NCBI GenBank assembly: GCA_020636955.1
Contig: JACJWY010000020.1
Coordinates: 1 to 30,208 of the forward strand
Reading direction: 5' to 3'
DNA from: Thermoleophilales bacterium
GTDB lineage: Bacteria > Actinomycetota > Thermoleophilia > Solirubrobacterales > 70-9
Length of the DNA stretch: 30,208 nt
The stretch's first letter is position 1; each line of letters opens with the position of its first letter. This document shows, piece by piece, positions 13,836-22,403 of the stretch. The position numbers and the translations under genes are program-made. Under the pieces are notes generated by a model. That model was not told the origin of the DNA and did not search any database. It saw only the letters and a program-made list of their open reading frames with translations.

Positions 13836-15089
13836 ATGCGCACCGATTCGAGGCCAGACGTGTTCCAGAACCTGATGACAACGACTTTCCGCCGGCGCAT
13901 CGGGGTTTTTGCCCTGCTGCTACCGGTGCTTTTCATCGCATTCCAGTCCCTGATACCGAAGGCCGAAGCCGGCCTGACGGTGCCTTCCACCACCAAGCGG
14001 GCGGCCGGGAACCCCTTCGCGCGACCGGGAATGTGGATCTGGTACATCGACTCTTCCAACGGGGGGAACCTCGGCTCGATCATCCGTCAGGCCAAGAAGG
14101 CGAAAATCGGCACCCTTTATGTGAAATCGGGTGACGGCACCGACGCCTGGAGCCAGTTCAACCGGCCGGTGATCCGGCGCTTCCACCGAGCCGGCCTCAA
14201 GGTCTGCGGCTGGCAGTACGTGTACGGAAAGCGGCCGATCGAGGAGGCAAAGATCTCGGCCGTCGCAAAGCGAAGGGGGGCGGATTGCTTCGTGATCGAC
14301 GCCGAGGCCGAATACGAGGGACGCTACGCGTCGGCTGACTGGTATATCCGCAAGCTGCGGGCGCTGGTCGGACCGCGTTTCCCGATCGGGCTTTCCTCCT
14401 TCCCCTACGTGAACTACCACCCCGGTTTCCCCTACTCGGTTTTCCTCGGTCCCGGGGCGGCCAACGCGAATGTGCCGCAGGTCTACTGGCACACGATCGG
14501 TGATTCGGTCAGGGCCTCGCTTGAAATCACCTGGGAACAGAACAGCATCTACAAGCGGCGTATCTACCCGGTGGGCCAGACCTACGAGAACCCGGGCAGC
14601 CGGGAACTGCTGGCCTTCCGCCGTTTCATGCTCAATTACGGGACAGCGCCGAGTTGGTGGTCCTGGCAGGAGACCAATTCGGGCGAGTGGTCGGCCCTTT
14701 CCAAACCGGTCAGCCGGGTCCCGCGGTACCGGGCCTACGCTGGCAAGGTAACCCTGGAGAAGGGTGATCGCGGCGACCAGGTGGTCTGGCTGCAGCAGCA
14801 CCTGATCGCGGCTGGTTATTCGATGCAGCCGACCGGCATCTTCTCGAATGCGACCTTCGGTGCGGTGCGGAAGTTCCAGGCCAGGCGGGGGCTGAACGCG
14901 GACGGGGTGGTCGGCACCCGAACCTGGAACCGGATCATGCGAATCCGCCCGGTTCGGGTCCGGTGGTCGGCCGCACACCGGCGCAGCCGGACGGCCGGCG
15001 CCTCGGCTTCAACGGTGCCTCCCGGTGCGCCCCTTTCGGCTGGCGACCCGATGGTCAGAAACGAAATCGCCGGTGCAAATGGCCCCTAG
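13836..15089 (+). CDS. Secreted glycoside-hydrolase-like protein with peptidoglycan-binding domain
   Basis: 417 residues from ATG 13836, with GAGGG just upstream; ATG 13878 is an alternative that starts nearer the signal peptide. Residues about 18-45 are a signal sequence ending in AEA. Residues 64-290 look like a TIM-barrel hydrolase: GMWIWYID, then TLYVKSGDG, VCGWQYVYG, CFVIDAEAEYEG (151-162) with candidate catalytic acids, PIGLSSFPY, VPQVYWHTIG and WWSWQETNSGEW. Residues 305-370 are a PG_binding_1 domain (LEKGDRGDQVVWLQQHLIAAGY to GVVGTRTWNRIM). A Ser/Ala/Pro tail ends the chain. It probably binds and perhaps cleaves cell-wall polysaccharide; the exact family is unclear. It converges with the next gene, both stops sharing CTAG. 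Confidence 0.82.
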   Translation: MRTDSRPDVFQNLMTTTFRRRIGVFALLLPVLFIAFQSLIPKAEAGLTVPSTTKRAAGNPFARPGMWIWYIDSSNGGNLGSIIRQAKKAKIGTLYVKSGDGTDAWSQFNRPVIRRFHRAGLKVCGWQYVYGKRPIEEAKISAVAKRRGADCFVIDAEAEYEGRYASADWYIRKLRALVGPRFPIGLSSFPYVNYHPGFPYSVFLGPGAANANVPQVYWHTIGDSVRASLEITWEQNSIYKRRIYPVGQTYENPGSRELLAFRRFMLNYGTAPSWWSWQETNSGEWSALSKPVSRVPRYRAYAGKVTLEKGDRGDQVVWLQQHLIAAGYSMQPTGIFSNATFGAVRKFQARRGLNADGVVGTRTWNRIMRIRPVRVRWSAAHRRSRTAGASASTVPPGAPLSAGDPMVRNEIAGANGP

Positions 15090-15937
15090 CGGGCGATCCT
15101 GGTTCTCAGCTCGCCCAACTGAGGCGAGCTGACAACCAGCTCGTCGCCGTCCTCGAGCCAGGTTCGCGGATCCATCGCGAGACCAACTCCGGAAGGGGTG
15201 CCGGTGGCAATGATGTCGCCCGGTTCGAGGGTCATCCAGCTCGAAAGGGTCGAAACGAGCTGCGGCACCGAAAAGATCAGATCGCCCGTCGACGAACTCT
15301 GGCGCTTCTCGCCGTTGACCAGCATCGAAATGCCGATCCCGTCATGCGGCCCGGCCTCGTCGGGTGTGATCAGAGCGGGTCCGCAGGGGGCGGAACCGTC
15401 GAATACCTTGCCCGCCATCCACTGCATGGTCAGGCCCTGGAGATCACGCGCGGAAAGGTCGTTCAGCAGCGTGTACCCAGCCACGTGATCGAGAGCGTCG
15501 TCGAGACCGACCTCGGATGCACGGCGCCCGATCACGAAAGCCACCTCGGCTTCATAGTCGACCATCGAGCTGGCGGCCGGCAGGGTTACCGTGGCGCCAT
15601 CAGGTACCAGCGCGTTCCGGTACTTGCCGAAAATGGTCGGGGCCTTCGGCAGGTCCATGCCCGTCTCCTCGGCGTGTGAGCGGTAGTTGAGACCGACGCA
15701 GATGATCTTGTCGGGGTCCGGAATCGGGGCGAGAATCCCGCCGGCCCCGACCATCGTCGCCTCGCCTTTGCCGGCTTCGACCGCGGCTCTGATCTGGTCG
15801 ATCCCTCCCGAAGCAATCAGGTCCTTGAGACTCGCCGATTCGGTGTCACCGATCAGGTCCCAGGCGTCGATCACCCCGACTTCGGTCTGAACTCCGGCCC
15901 GCGGGCCCCGGTCTGATGAGTAGGTGACGAATTTCAT
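15086..15937 (-). CDS. Fumarylacetoacetate hydrolase family protein
   Basis: 283 residues from ATG 15937, seven bases after TAAGCT (15950-15945), so probably leaderless. The FAH fold is clear: KIICVGLNYRSHAEETG, PTIFGKYRNALVPDGATVTLP, VDYEAEVAFVIGR with the metal-binding Glu pair, GYTLLNDLSARDLQ with the metal Asp, GKVFDGSAPCGPAL, and DIIATGTPSGVGLAMDP. Such enzymes hydrolyse or isomerise C-C bonds in degradation products of aromatic compounds, often as 2-hydroxyhepta-2,4-diene-1,7-dioate isomerase-like or acylpyruvate hydrolases. The substrate cannot be told from sequence alone and no pathway genes lie next to it. Cytoplasmic. Confidence 0.92.
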   Translation of the reverse strand: MKFVTYSSDRGPRAGVQTEVGVIDAWDLIGDTESASLKDLIASGGIDQIRAAVEAGKGEATMVGAGGILAPIPDPDKIICVGLNYRSHAEETGMDLPKAPTIFGKYRNALVPDGATVTLPAASSMVDYEAEVAFVIGRRASEVGLDDALDHVAGYTLLNDLSARDLQGLTMQWMAGKVFDGSAPCGPALITPDEAGPHDGIGISMLVNGEKRQSSSTGDLIFSVPQLVSTLSSWMTLEPGDIIATGTPSGVGLAMDPRTWLEDGDELVVSSPQLGELRTRIAR

Positions 15938-16031
15938 GGCCGTCAGCTTACGCGGTGCCCGGGGTCAGCGGCCGAGATTCGATCGAGACTGCGATAATGC
16001 CCGCCCGGTCGGTTTCGATCGATCGCCTCAC

Positions 16032-16105
16032 GGGGGCGTAGCTCAGTTGGTTAGAGCGCTGGCCTGTCACGCCAGAGGCCGCGGGTTCAAGTCCCGTCGC
16101 TCCCG
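16032..16105 (+). tRNA. tRNA-Asp (anticodon GUC)
   Basis: The acceptor GGGGGCG pairs with CGCTCCC (16098-16104). The anticodon stem CTGGC/GCCAG encloses CTGTCAC, giving anticodon GTC (Asp). The T arm is GCGGG/CCCGT with loop TTCAAGT; the discriminator is G at 16105. CCA is not encoded. A GATAAT hexamer at 15993-15998 may be its -10. Confidence 0.95.
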
Positions 16106-16197
16106 TTATCCCGGAGTTCGGGTGTGCCCAGAGGCCACCACCCGACCCGTGGCTTCGTCGCACGCTCAACGGCTTGGGAACGTACCTCCAGTACGCC

Positions 16198-16321
16198 CCC
16201 TGCACCGCTTCGCTTGGCTCCTCGCCACGAATCGGCTGGAGGCCTTTGTGCAGACACCCTTGAGGTTCAGCTCCTTCGCTCGCTCCTTGCCGGCGCACGG
16301 CTGACGACGTTTGTGCACGTC
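16198..16321 (+). repeat. Imperfect tandem repeat downstream of tRNA-Asp
   Basis: Two units of about 56 bases (roughly 16198-16254 and 16266-16321) share the pattern CTTCGCT, GCTCCT, GCC, CG, CGGCTG, TTTGTGCA with small gaps. The preceding 16140-16197 has a weaker related segment and a CGTAC-CTCCA-GTACG hairpin. The 287 bases from tRNA-Asp to the permease hold no credible gene. It looks like a degenerate copy of a dispersed non-coding repeat, possibly one that lies beside tRNA genes. Confidence 0.5.
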
Positions 16322-16380
16322 CGCTTTCGATGTCTCCGGGGGTTTCGTCTTTCCGAAGTCCTTTTCGTGGGTCGATCGGA

Positions 16381-16386
16381 TAACTT
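16381..16386 (+). promoter_or_regulatory. -10 element of the leaderless permease gene
   Basis: TAACTT at 16381-16386 is followed by six bases (CGTCCG) and then GTG 16393. No Shine-Dalgarno sequence is present, and the spacing equals that of many other genes in the window. Confidence 0.5.
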
Positions 16387-16392
16387 CGTCCG

Positions 16393-17832
16393 GTGGGGGA
16401 ACGCGAAGAGCCCGGGTACGGAAATGAACTGAAGCGGCAGCTGGGGCCTTTCCAGATGTTCGCGGTTTCGTTCGCCTTCATTTCGGTCGCGGTCGGGATC
16501 TTCGCCACCTACGACGACGTGCTCCAGCTGGCGGGGCCGGCCGGGATCTGGATGTGGCTGTTGACTGCGGTCGGCCAGACTCTGGTCGCCCTGGTCGTGG
16601 CCCAGTTCGCGGCGCGGATCGTGCTCAGCGGTTCCTCGTACCAGTGGGCTTCCCGCCTGGCGAACCCGAAAGTCGGTTGGGGGTTCGGCTGGCTGAGCTT
16701 CTGCTTTCTGGCGATCGCCGCCGTCGCGGCGGACAACGCGCTTGCCAGCCAGGCTTTCATGCCCCTGTTCAACATCGCTCCCGATGAGTCCGTTGCCCGC
16801 CTGATCACGGTAGGCGTCCTCCTGGTCCAGGTCATCCTGACCATCTACTCGACCAAGATTGTTGCGGTGATCACTTCGATGGCGGTCGGGCTCGAGGTCG
16901 CCATCGTCTTCGGCCTCTCGGCCGCCTTGATCGGGGCGGTGATCATCACCGGCGACGGCTCGGTCAGCAACCTGACTTCCCAGGGCAGCGCCGCAGGAGC
17001 GGACGACTACTTTCATCTGGGTGGGCCACTGGCCCTGGCGATGATCGCCGGCCTCGTGACCCTGGTCGGATTCGACTCGGCCGCGAACCTCGCCGAGGAG
17101 GCTGAAGACCCGCACCGTTCAGTGCCAAGGGCAATCGTGTTCTCGGTGGTTGCGGCTTCCATTCTCGGCTTCCTGTTCCTGGTCGCCCTCACGGTCGCGA
17201 TCCCCGACGTCAAAGCGGTAACCGACAGCGGGGCCCCGGTCGCCGCGATCATGAGGGAGCAACTGGGCGCGGCGATGGAGAAGGTTCTGCTCGTCTGCTT
17301 TCTGATCGCCTTTTTTGCGGTCGGCATGGTGACCATGGCGACCACGGCGCGACTGGTTTTCGCGATGTCCCGCGATTCCCGCTTTCCCGCGCATCGGCTG
17401 TTTCGCAGGGTCAGCCCCAAAACCCGGACACCGATCCCGGCGACCATCCTGGTCTTCCTCGGTGGAGTCGCCCTGATGGTCTTCGTGCCCGGGGATTCGC
17501 TGATCAAGCTGATCACGGCGTCGACGATCCTGCCGCTCCTCATCTACTTCTGTGTCGTCGTGCTTTATCTGTCGGTGCGCCGCAAACTGGGAACGAGGGA
17601 GGGGGCCTTCTCGCTCGGCCGGTTCGAGCTTCCGGTTGCGGTTTGCGCCCTGGCCTGGCTCGCCCTCGCACTCAGCGTGCTGGTGCTTCCGGCCGAGTCG
17701 AAGACCTCGGACGTGATCGTCGGCGGGCTGCTCCTCGCCGGCGCCCTGTTCTTCGCGGGCATGTACGTCTTCAACCGGGAGGTTCTCGAGACCGAGCCGG
17801 GTGAGTCCGTTTACCAGGGCGAGGGTTTGTAG
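16393..17832 (+). CDS. APC-superfamily amino acid permease
   Basis: 479 residues from GTG 16393, chosen because a -10 hexamer lies six bases upstream. The chain has about twelve hydrophobic segments. The first follows the classic start ELKRQLGPFQMFAVSFAFISVAVGIF, with a broken first helix in which small residues bind the amino-acid backbone. LVGFDSAANLAEEAEDPHRSVPRAI is the conserved segment after the sixth helix of amino acid/polyamine/choline permeases. HRLFRRVSPKTRTPIPATI is the usual loop before helix nine. It is a secondary importer or exchanger in the plasma membrane; an amino acid or amine is the probable substrate, not resolved further. The 3' end overlaps the convergent SDR gene by 22 bases. 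Confidence 0.9.
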   Translation: MGEREEPGYGNELKRQLGPFQMFAVSFAFISVAVGIFATYDDVLQLAGPAGIWMWLLTAVGQTLVALVVAQFAARIVLSGSSYQWASRLANPKVGWGFGWLSFCFLAIAAVAADNALASQAFMPLFNIAPDESVARLITVGVLLVQVILTIYSTKIVAVITSMAVGLEVAIVFGLSAALIGAVIITGDGSVSNLTSQGSAAGADDYFHLGGPLALAMIAGLVTLVGFDSAANLAEEAEDPHRSVPRAIVFSVVAASILGFLFLVALTVAIPDVKAVTDSGAPVAAIMREQLGAAMEKVLLVCFLIAFFAVGMVTMATTARLVFAMSRDSRFPAHRLFRRVSPKTRTPIPATILVFLGGVALMVFVPGDSLIKLITASTILPLLIYFCVVVLYLSVRRKLGTREGAFSLGRFELPVAVCALAWLALALSVLVLPAESKTSDVIVGGLLLAGALFFAGMYVFNREVLETEPGESVYQGEGL

Positions 17833-19331
17833 TCCTTGAGGAAGACTCCGTGGATGTCCTCGCCTTGCTCGCCCCGGATGATCGGGTCGTAGACACGGGC
17901 GGCGCCGTCGACCAGGTCGAGCGGAGCGTGGAAGCCGTCGTCGGCGAGGCGTTTCTTCATCGTGTGGGGTCGCTCGTCGGTGATCCAGCCGGTGTCGACC
18001 GCGGTCATCAGGATGCCGTCGTTTTCCAGCATCTCCCGGGCGCTGGTCCGGGTCAGCATGTTGAGGGCAGCCTTGGCCATGTTGGTGTGGGGGTGGCCGG
18101 GGCCCTTGTAGCCGCGGGAGAACTGACCCTCCATCGCCGAGACATTGACCACATAGGTCCGCCGGGCAGGCGAATTGGCCATGGCATGGCGAAGGCGACT
18201 GATGAGGATGAAGGGCGCGGTCATGTTGCAGAGTTGCACCTCGAGCAGTTCGATCGGGTCGACCTCGTTTACCCGCTGGACCCAGCTGTTGGTGTCAACC
18301 ACGTCCGGCACCAGGCCACCAGCGTCGATCGCCCGGCCGGAGTCGACCAGGTCGAGGTCGGCCGAACCGGCGATCAGGGCCATCGCCGCAATCGCATGCG
18401 GCGTCGGAGCCCAGTGTGAAGCCGGATCTGCGGTGGGTCGGTTTTCCGGTTTCCCTGCCGGATCTCCGACCCGCCGGGGGTTGTCCTCCTCGAGATGGGC
18501 CGGCTCGAGGTGGTGTTCGCCGTGTCGGGCGAAGGTTTCGATGTCCGGGACCGGACCGGGTTCGAGCTCTTCCAGTTCGGCCCGGATCAACGGGCCGTAG
18601 GCATCGGGGGTACGACGGACCGTCTGGCAGGCGTTGTTGATCAGGACGTCGAGCGGACCCCTGGCGGCGATCGAGTCGGCCAAGTCGACAACCTGACCCG
18701 GGTCGCGCAGATCGATCCCGACGATGTGAAGGCGATCGAACCATTCTTCGGAATCCTCCATCGCCCGGAAACGCCGGACCGCATCATTCGGAAAGCGGGT
18801 GGTGATCGTCGTGTCGGCACCGTCGCGGAGCAGGCGCAGCGCGATGTACATGCCGATCTTCGCCCTCCCGCCGGTGAGTAGCGCCCGCTTGCCGGTCAGG
18901 TCGGTCCGGGCATCCCGGCGCGCGTGGTTGAAGGCGGCGCAGTCCGGACAGAGCTGATGGTAGAAGGCGTCGACCTCGCGGAAGGGCTGCTTGCAGATGT
19001 AACAGGCGCGGGCTTCGATCAGGGTGCCGGCGGTGGCCCCTTTCGCGTTTGAAACGAGTGGCAGGCCGGCGGTTTCATCGTCGATCCGGCCCGGTGCGGC
19101 GGTCGCGGTGCGGGCGGTGATTTCGGCATCGTGTTCCAGTACCTGGCGGCGTTTCTCCTGCCGGCGCCGGATCTTCACCGACTTGTAGAGACCGGCTGCC
19201 GCCTGCTGGACGATGATCGAATCGGGGTGCTCGACCGGCAATTGGTCGAGTTCGCGGATCACCCGCAGGGCGGTCTCCAGATCTTCCGGGTCGATCCGTT
19301 CGTCGCTGTCAGGTCGGTTGCGCTGGTCCAT
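17811..19331 (-). CDS. SDR-family oxidoreductase with zinc-ribbon-like segment
   Basis: 506 residues from ATG 19331; GTG 19379 would add 16 residues. The N-terminal 100 residues are helical and charged. Cys110, Cys113, Cys128 and Cys131 (CYICKQP, LCPDC) form a likely zinc ribbon. The Rossmann part begins TGKRALLTGGRAKIG (146-160), then DVLINNACQT (228-237), and S398 in VNVSAMEGQ. K420 in the HTNMAKAAL segment fits the catalytic Lys, but position K-4 is Thr416, not Tyr; Y408 is the nearest Tyr. An insertion of about 130 residues separates the Asn and Ser motifs. I recall a subfamily with this HTNMAKAAL signature, so the Tyr loss seems lineage-wide. NAD(P) binding is likely; substrate and even catalysis are uncertain. 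Confidence 0.82.
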   Translation of the reverse strand: MDQRNRPDSDERIDPEDLETALRVIRELDQLPVEHPDSIIVQQAAAGLYKSVKIRRRQEKRRQVLEHDAEITARTATAAPGRIDDETAGLPLVSNAKGATAGTLIEARACYICKQPFREVDAFYHQLCPDCAAFNHARRDARTDLTGKRALLTGGRAKIGMYIALRLLRDGADTTITTRFPNDAVRRFRAMEDSEEWFDRLHIVGIDLRDPGQVVDLADSIAARGPLDVLINNACQTVRRTPDAYGPLIRAELEELEPGPVPDIETFARHGEHHLEPAHLEEDNPRRVGDPAGKPENRPTADPASHWAPTPHAIAAMALIAGSADLDLVDSGRAIDAGGLVPDVVDTNSWVQRVNEVDPIELLEVQLCNMTAPFILISRLRHAMANSPARRTYVVNVSAMEGQFSRGYKGPGHPHTNMAKAALNMLTRTSAREMLENDGILMTAVDTGWITDERPHTMKKRLADDGFHAPLDLVDGAARVYDPIIRGEQGEDIHGVFLKDYKPSPW

Positions 19332-19391
19332 GAGGGGCCCGGAAGGGCGGAGAAGACGATAACCGGCCTCCGGCCACACCTGACCGGCGGG

Positions 19392-19397
19392 TAGGCT
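19392..19397 (+). promoter_or_regulatory. -10 element of the leaderless FMN reductase gene
   Basis: TAGGCT is followed by six bases (CGGTCC) and ATG 19404, with no ribosome-binding site. The same hexamer with the same spacing precedes the VOC gene at 24136. Confidence 0.55.
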
Positions 19398-19403
19398 CGG
19401 TCC

Positions 19404-19967
19404 ATGACCAAACTTCTCGTTGTGATCGCCAGCGTCCGTCCCGGCAGGGTCGGCGAGTCCGTCGCCAACTGGTTCGTACCACTGGCCGTATCCGATGGGC
19501 GCTTCAACGTCGAGGTGGCCGACCTGAAGGAGCTGGATTTGCCCTTAATGGACGAACCGAACATGCCGGGCCGGCGCGAGTACACCAGGGAGCACACGAA
19601 GAACTGGAGCGGGATCGTCGACGGGGCGGATGCCTTCGTCTTCGTCACCCCCGAATACAACGCGACCCCGGCGCCCGCCCTCAAGAACGCAATCGACTAT
19701 CTCTTTCACGAATGGAGCTACAAACCGGCTTCGTTCGTCAGCTACGGCGGCGTGTGGGCCGGCGCCCGCGCGGTTCAGGCCCTGAAGCCCACCCTGACCC
19801 AGCTATCGGTGATGCCGGTGCCCGAGATGGTGCCGATCCCCGGCGTGGCCGGGCTGATCGACGAGGAAGGAAACTTCCAGGGTGACGAAAGGCACGAGAA
19901 GGGGGTGGCGACCATGCTCGGCTCGCTGGCGAAATGGTCCGAAGCCCTGAAGACGCTACCTCGCTAG
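19404..19967 (+). CDS. NAD(P)H-dependent FMN reductase family protein
   Basis: 187 residues from ATG 19404 (leaderless layout). Flavodoxin-like fold: LLVVIASVRPGRVGESVANWF binds the FMN phosphate, DLPLMDEPN lies in the second loop, and VTPEYNATPAPALKNAIDYLFHEW is the signature of the family. SYGGVWAGARAVQALKPTL follows as in azoreductase/chromate-reductase relatives. It probably reduces FMN or quinone-like acceptors with NAD(P)H in the cytoplasm, giving protection against oxidative stress. No operon partner; the SDR gene is divergent, and the stop is shared with the convergent ceramidase-like gene (CTAG). Confidence 0.92.
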   Translation: MTKLLVVIASVRPGRVGESVANWFVPLAVSDGRFNVEVADLKELDLPLMDEPNMPGRREYTREHTKNWSGIVDGADAFVFVTPEYNATPAPALKNAIDYLFHEWSYKPASFVSYGGVWAGARAVQALKPTLTQLSVMPVPEMVPIPGVAGLIDEEGNFQGDERHEKGVATMLGSLAKWSEALKTLPR

Positions 19968-22261
19968 CGCCTGGCGCGGAGGGTCACCGTCTTCTTGACG
20001 GACTTGACCCCCTTGGCGCTTGCGACGATCCGGGCCTTCAGCTTCGCCCCGGCCTTGCGGCCGGTCTTGAGGGTGTAGCCGACCGTCTTCGATTTGCCCC
20101 TGGCCAGCTTGCCGAGGTTGCGGCAGGCGGGCCTGGACTTCAGGCCCTTCTTCACCCTGACGCAGACCTTGACCGAAATGGCCGTCGCCTTGCCGGTGTT
20201 CTTCAGGGTCACCTTCAGCCTGGCCGACTTGCCGCGCCTGACCTTGCCGGGCTTCAGCTTCGCCTTGACGATCTTCAGCTTCGCGACCGGCTTCGGCGGG
20301 GCCTTGCTGACCGTCACCGAGTCTTCGGCGACGTTGCCGGCTCCGTCGACCGCGATGACCTTTGCCGTACCGGCGCCGGTCGAATCACAGGTAACCGACA
20401 GCCCGTTCACTTCGGTCCCGTCCTGACAGGTCCAGCGGGCGGCGACCAGCTTGCCCTGGCCGCCGGTGGTGCTCACCGACAGCTTCGCCCCGTCCCGGCT
20501 GCGGCTGTTCAACGCACCCTTCGCGACCAGCACCGGATCGACGGTAATCGTGTCAGTCCAGGTCCTGGACTTCGCGTTGCTGGTCACCGTTGCGGTCACC
20601 TCGTAACTCCCGGGACCGGGGAAGGTGTGGTCGAACCTTTCACCACGATCGGTCGTGTCAGTGGTTCCGTCGCCGAAGTCCCAGTCGATCGTGTCCGGCT
20701 CCGGCGCTGTTCCGTCCTGTGATTTCGCGGCCGAACCGAGAATGTTGAAGGTCGGGTCCGCCGATTCGTACCGGTCGGGGTACCACTGGACACCGGGCTT
20801 GTCGGGCACGGTGCTGTCGAACGGGGCGTGGACCGTCTCCGGAGTGGTCGGGAATCCGATCGCCGCGAGGCCGGCCAGCGCCTTGTCGGCATTTTCCTGG
20901 GCCAGGTCCGGGCCGACGTTGTAGTCCTCGAAATCGCTAGAACCGAATTGCTGGTCGGTGTAATCAGCGCGTTGGTAGTAGTAACCGAGCATGTCCCCGG
21001 CCTGGCCGATCACGTTGACCTGGCGGGGGCCGCTGACCCCGTCGCGGATTGCGAAGTTGACCTCCGGGAAGGCTTCGCCCGGGTTGGTCGCAAAGGCGAC
21101 ATCGCCAATCCTCGCCGCCTCGACAGAGGTGCCGATGGTCTTGGTGTCATCGTCGGGGCCGGGTCCGAAATAAGGCTCCTGCTTTGACCTCGGGATCGTG
21201 CATTTCTCGTAGACATCGAGGCAGATTCCGGTGTCGTTCAGGTTCAGGCCGATCGCGGTGAGCAGGTCATCGTTGTCGGCGACGGTGAGCATCTGCTGCT
21301 CACTTGCCGCGATCGTCCCGTCGGTGATCGGCGTTGATTTGGCCATGGTCCGCTGGATCTCGTTGGCGACGATCTCGCCCTGTGGAACCACCTCGGAGTA
21401 GGCGGTGACGCTGCCTGGCGGCTCCTGGCGGCCCAGGGTTCCGGCGGCGAGCACAGCCGTGCCGCCGTTCAGGTCATCGAGCTTCCGCCGCGCGTAGCCG
21501 GGCCAGTCGGCCGACATCGCGTTGTTGTCGGAGGCCTTGAACTGGTCGGGATGGTTCGGCACGTTGGCGTAGAGGGCATTGGTGGCACCGGTTTCGGGGT
21601 CCCGCGCCCAGAGGATCGGGAGCGCGTTGTCGTACTCGAAGCCGTCGGGGTGGTTGGTGCCCTGGCCGTTTTGCCAGATGAAAGACTTGATGTTCCCGAC
21701 TCCGGACCAGAGCTCGGAGGGTTGCGCCTGGTCGGCGGCTTCGGTCGCGGCGGCCACGGCCGCCTCGCTCACCTTCTTCAGATAGTCCGGATCGAGCGTG
21801 CCCCAGATGCCGACCACGGAGGGCGCGGAATGGGTGTGGGTGCTGGAGATGATCACCGACTCGCGACCGACGTCGTAACCGCGTGCCTTGAGGGCGTCCG
21901 CGATCTTCTCGCGGGTTGCGTCTATTCCGTAGGGGGCATTGACGCCGTCATAGGCGGCGAACCAGCCGACCAGGTCGACCGAGACGAAAGCGAGCGCCTT
22001 GTCGTCTTTGCCAACCACGAAGGCACGGGCCTCGAGGTCGTCGTGGGTCGCCTGCATCGGGCCGACCTTGTAGCCGTAACCGGCAACGTACTGGGGCGAA
22101 TCCGGATTGATGCTGGATGATGCGGCACCGACGTCGAAGACGACCGGATCGGCCGCCGCGGCACGACTCGTGGTCAATGCCAGGCAGCAGGCTGTCGCAA
22201 TGAAAGCCAGCGCCATCGCCCTGACCGGGCGCGCGAAGCCGTGACGTTTCCCCATGTACAT
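19964..22261 (-). CDS. Secreted neutral-ceramidase-like protein with PKD domain
   Basis: 765 residues from ATG 22261, with GGGAGGAG seven bases upstream. Residues 1-36 are a signal peptide. The N-terminal domain (about 38-480) follows the neutral/alkaline ceramidase pattern: FDVGAASSSINPDSPQYVAGYG, ARAFVVGKDDKALAFVSVDLVGW and IISSTHTHSAP (138-147), where the two His would bind zinc, and later VFATNPGEAFPE-like FATNPGEAFPEV. A PKD domain follows (about 505-575, WDFGDGTTDTTDRGERFDHTFPGPGSYEVT). Next is a short Ig-like part, and residues 655-765 form a very Lys-rich CARDB-like domain (LKIVKAKLKPGKVRRGKSARLKVTLKNTGKA). The catalytic domain seems complete; an amidase acting on lipid or lipid-like amides outside the cell is likely. 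The basic tail may hold it to the envelope. Confidence 0.82.
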   Translation of the reverse strand: MYMGKRHGFARPVRAMALAFIATACCLALTTSRAAAADPVVFDVGAASSSINPDSPQYVAGYGYKVGPMQATHDDLEARAFVVGKDDKALAFVSVDLVGWFAAYDGVNAPYGIDATREKIADALKARGYDVGRESVIISSTHTHSAPSVVGIWGTLDPDYLKKVSEAAVAAATEAADQAQPSELWSGVGNIKSFIWQNGQGTNHPDGFEYDNALPILWARDPETGATNALYANVPNHPDQFKASDNNAMSADWPGYARRKLDDLNGGTAVLAAGTLGRQEPPGSVTAYSEVVPQGEIVANEIQRTMAKSTPITDGTIAASEQQMLTVADNDDLLTAIGLNLNDTGICLDVYEKCTIPRSKQEPYFGPGPDDDTKTIGTSVEAARIGDVAFATNPGEAFPEVNFAIRDGVSGPRQVNVIGQAGDMLGYYYQRADYTDQQFGSSDFEDYNVGPDLAQENADKALAGLAAIGFPTTPETVHAPFDSTVPDKPGVQWYPDRYESADPTFNILGSAAKSQDGTAPEPDTIDWDFGDGTTDTTDRGERFDHTFPGPGSYEVTATVTSNAKSRTWTDTITVDPVLVAKGALNSRSRDGAKLSVSTTGGQGKLVAARWTCQDGTEVNGLSVTCDSTGAGTAKVIAVDGAGNVAEDSVTVSKAPPKPVAKLKIVKAKLKPGKVRRGKSARLKVTLKNTGKATAISVKVCVRVKKGLKSRPACRNLGKLARGKSKTVGYTLKTGRKAGAKLKARIVASAKGVKSVKKTVTLRARR

Positions 22262-22274
22262 GTGTTCTCCTCCC

Positions 22275-22384
22275 GACCGGTGCTTCGGCACCGGTCTCCC
22301 AACGCTTGAATCGGCCCGCGGCCGACCCCTCCTGCGAGGAGAATATCGCAGGCAGAAAACTCCGATTCACCCCGACCGGGTGAA
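22275..22384 (-). promoter_or_regulatory. Structured leader: four perfect hairpins before the ceramidase-like gene
   Basis: In the 142 bases between the ferritin stop and the ceramidase-like start lie four perfect inverted repeats. In transcript order they are GGGTGAA/TTCACCC arms at 22378-22384 and 22366-22372, TCGCAGG/CCTGCGA arms at 22346-22352 and 22331-22337, GGCCGA/TCGGCC arms at 22320-22325 and 22311-22316, and a 9-bp stem GACCGGTGC/GCACCGGTC at 22275-22283 and 22288-22296 with a 4-base loop. The last ends directly against the GGGAGGAG ribosome-binding site. The first may also act as a ferritin terminator. A structured 5' UTR or RNA regulator is possible; it fits no riboswitch class I know. 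Confidence 0.5.
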
Positions 22385-22403
22385 CGGGAGCACCGCGTCT
22401 GGT

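Noticed and set aside
22275..22384. Glycine riboswitch, because of GGGAGACC and CCGAAGCACC
   Set aside because: The core consensus and aptamer pairing could not be drawn; the likeness is limited to short GC-rich strings.
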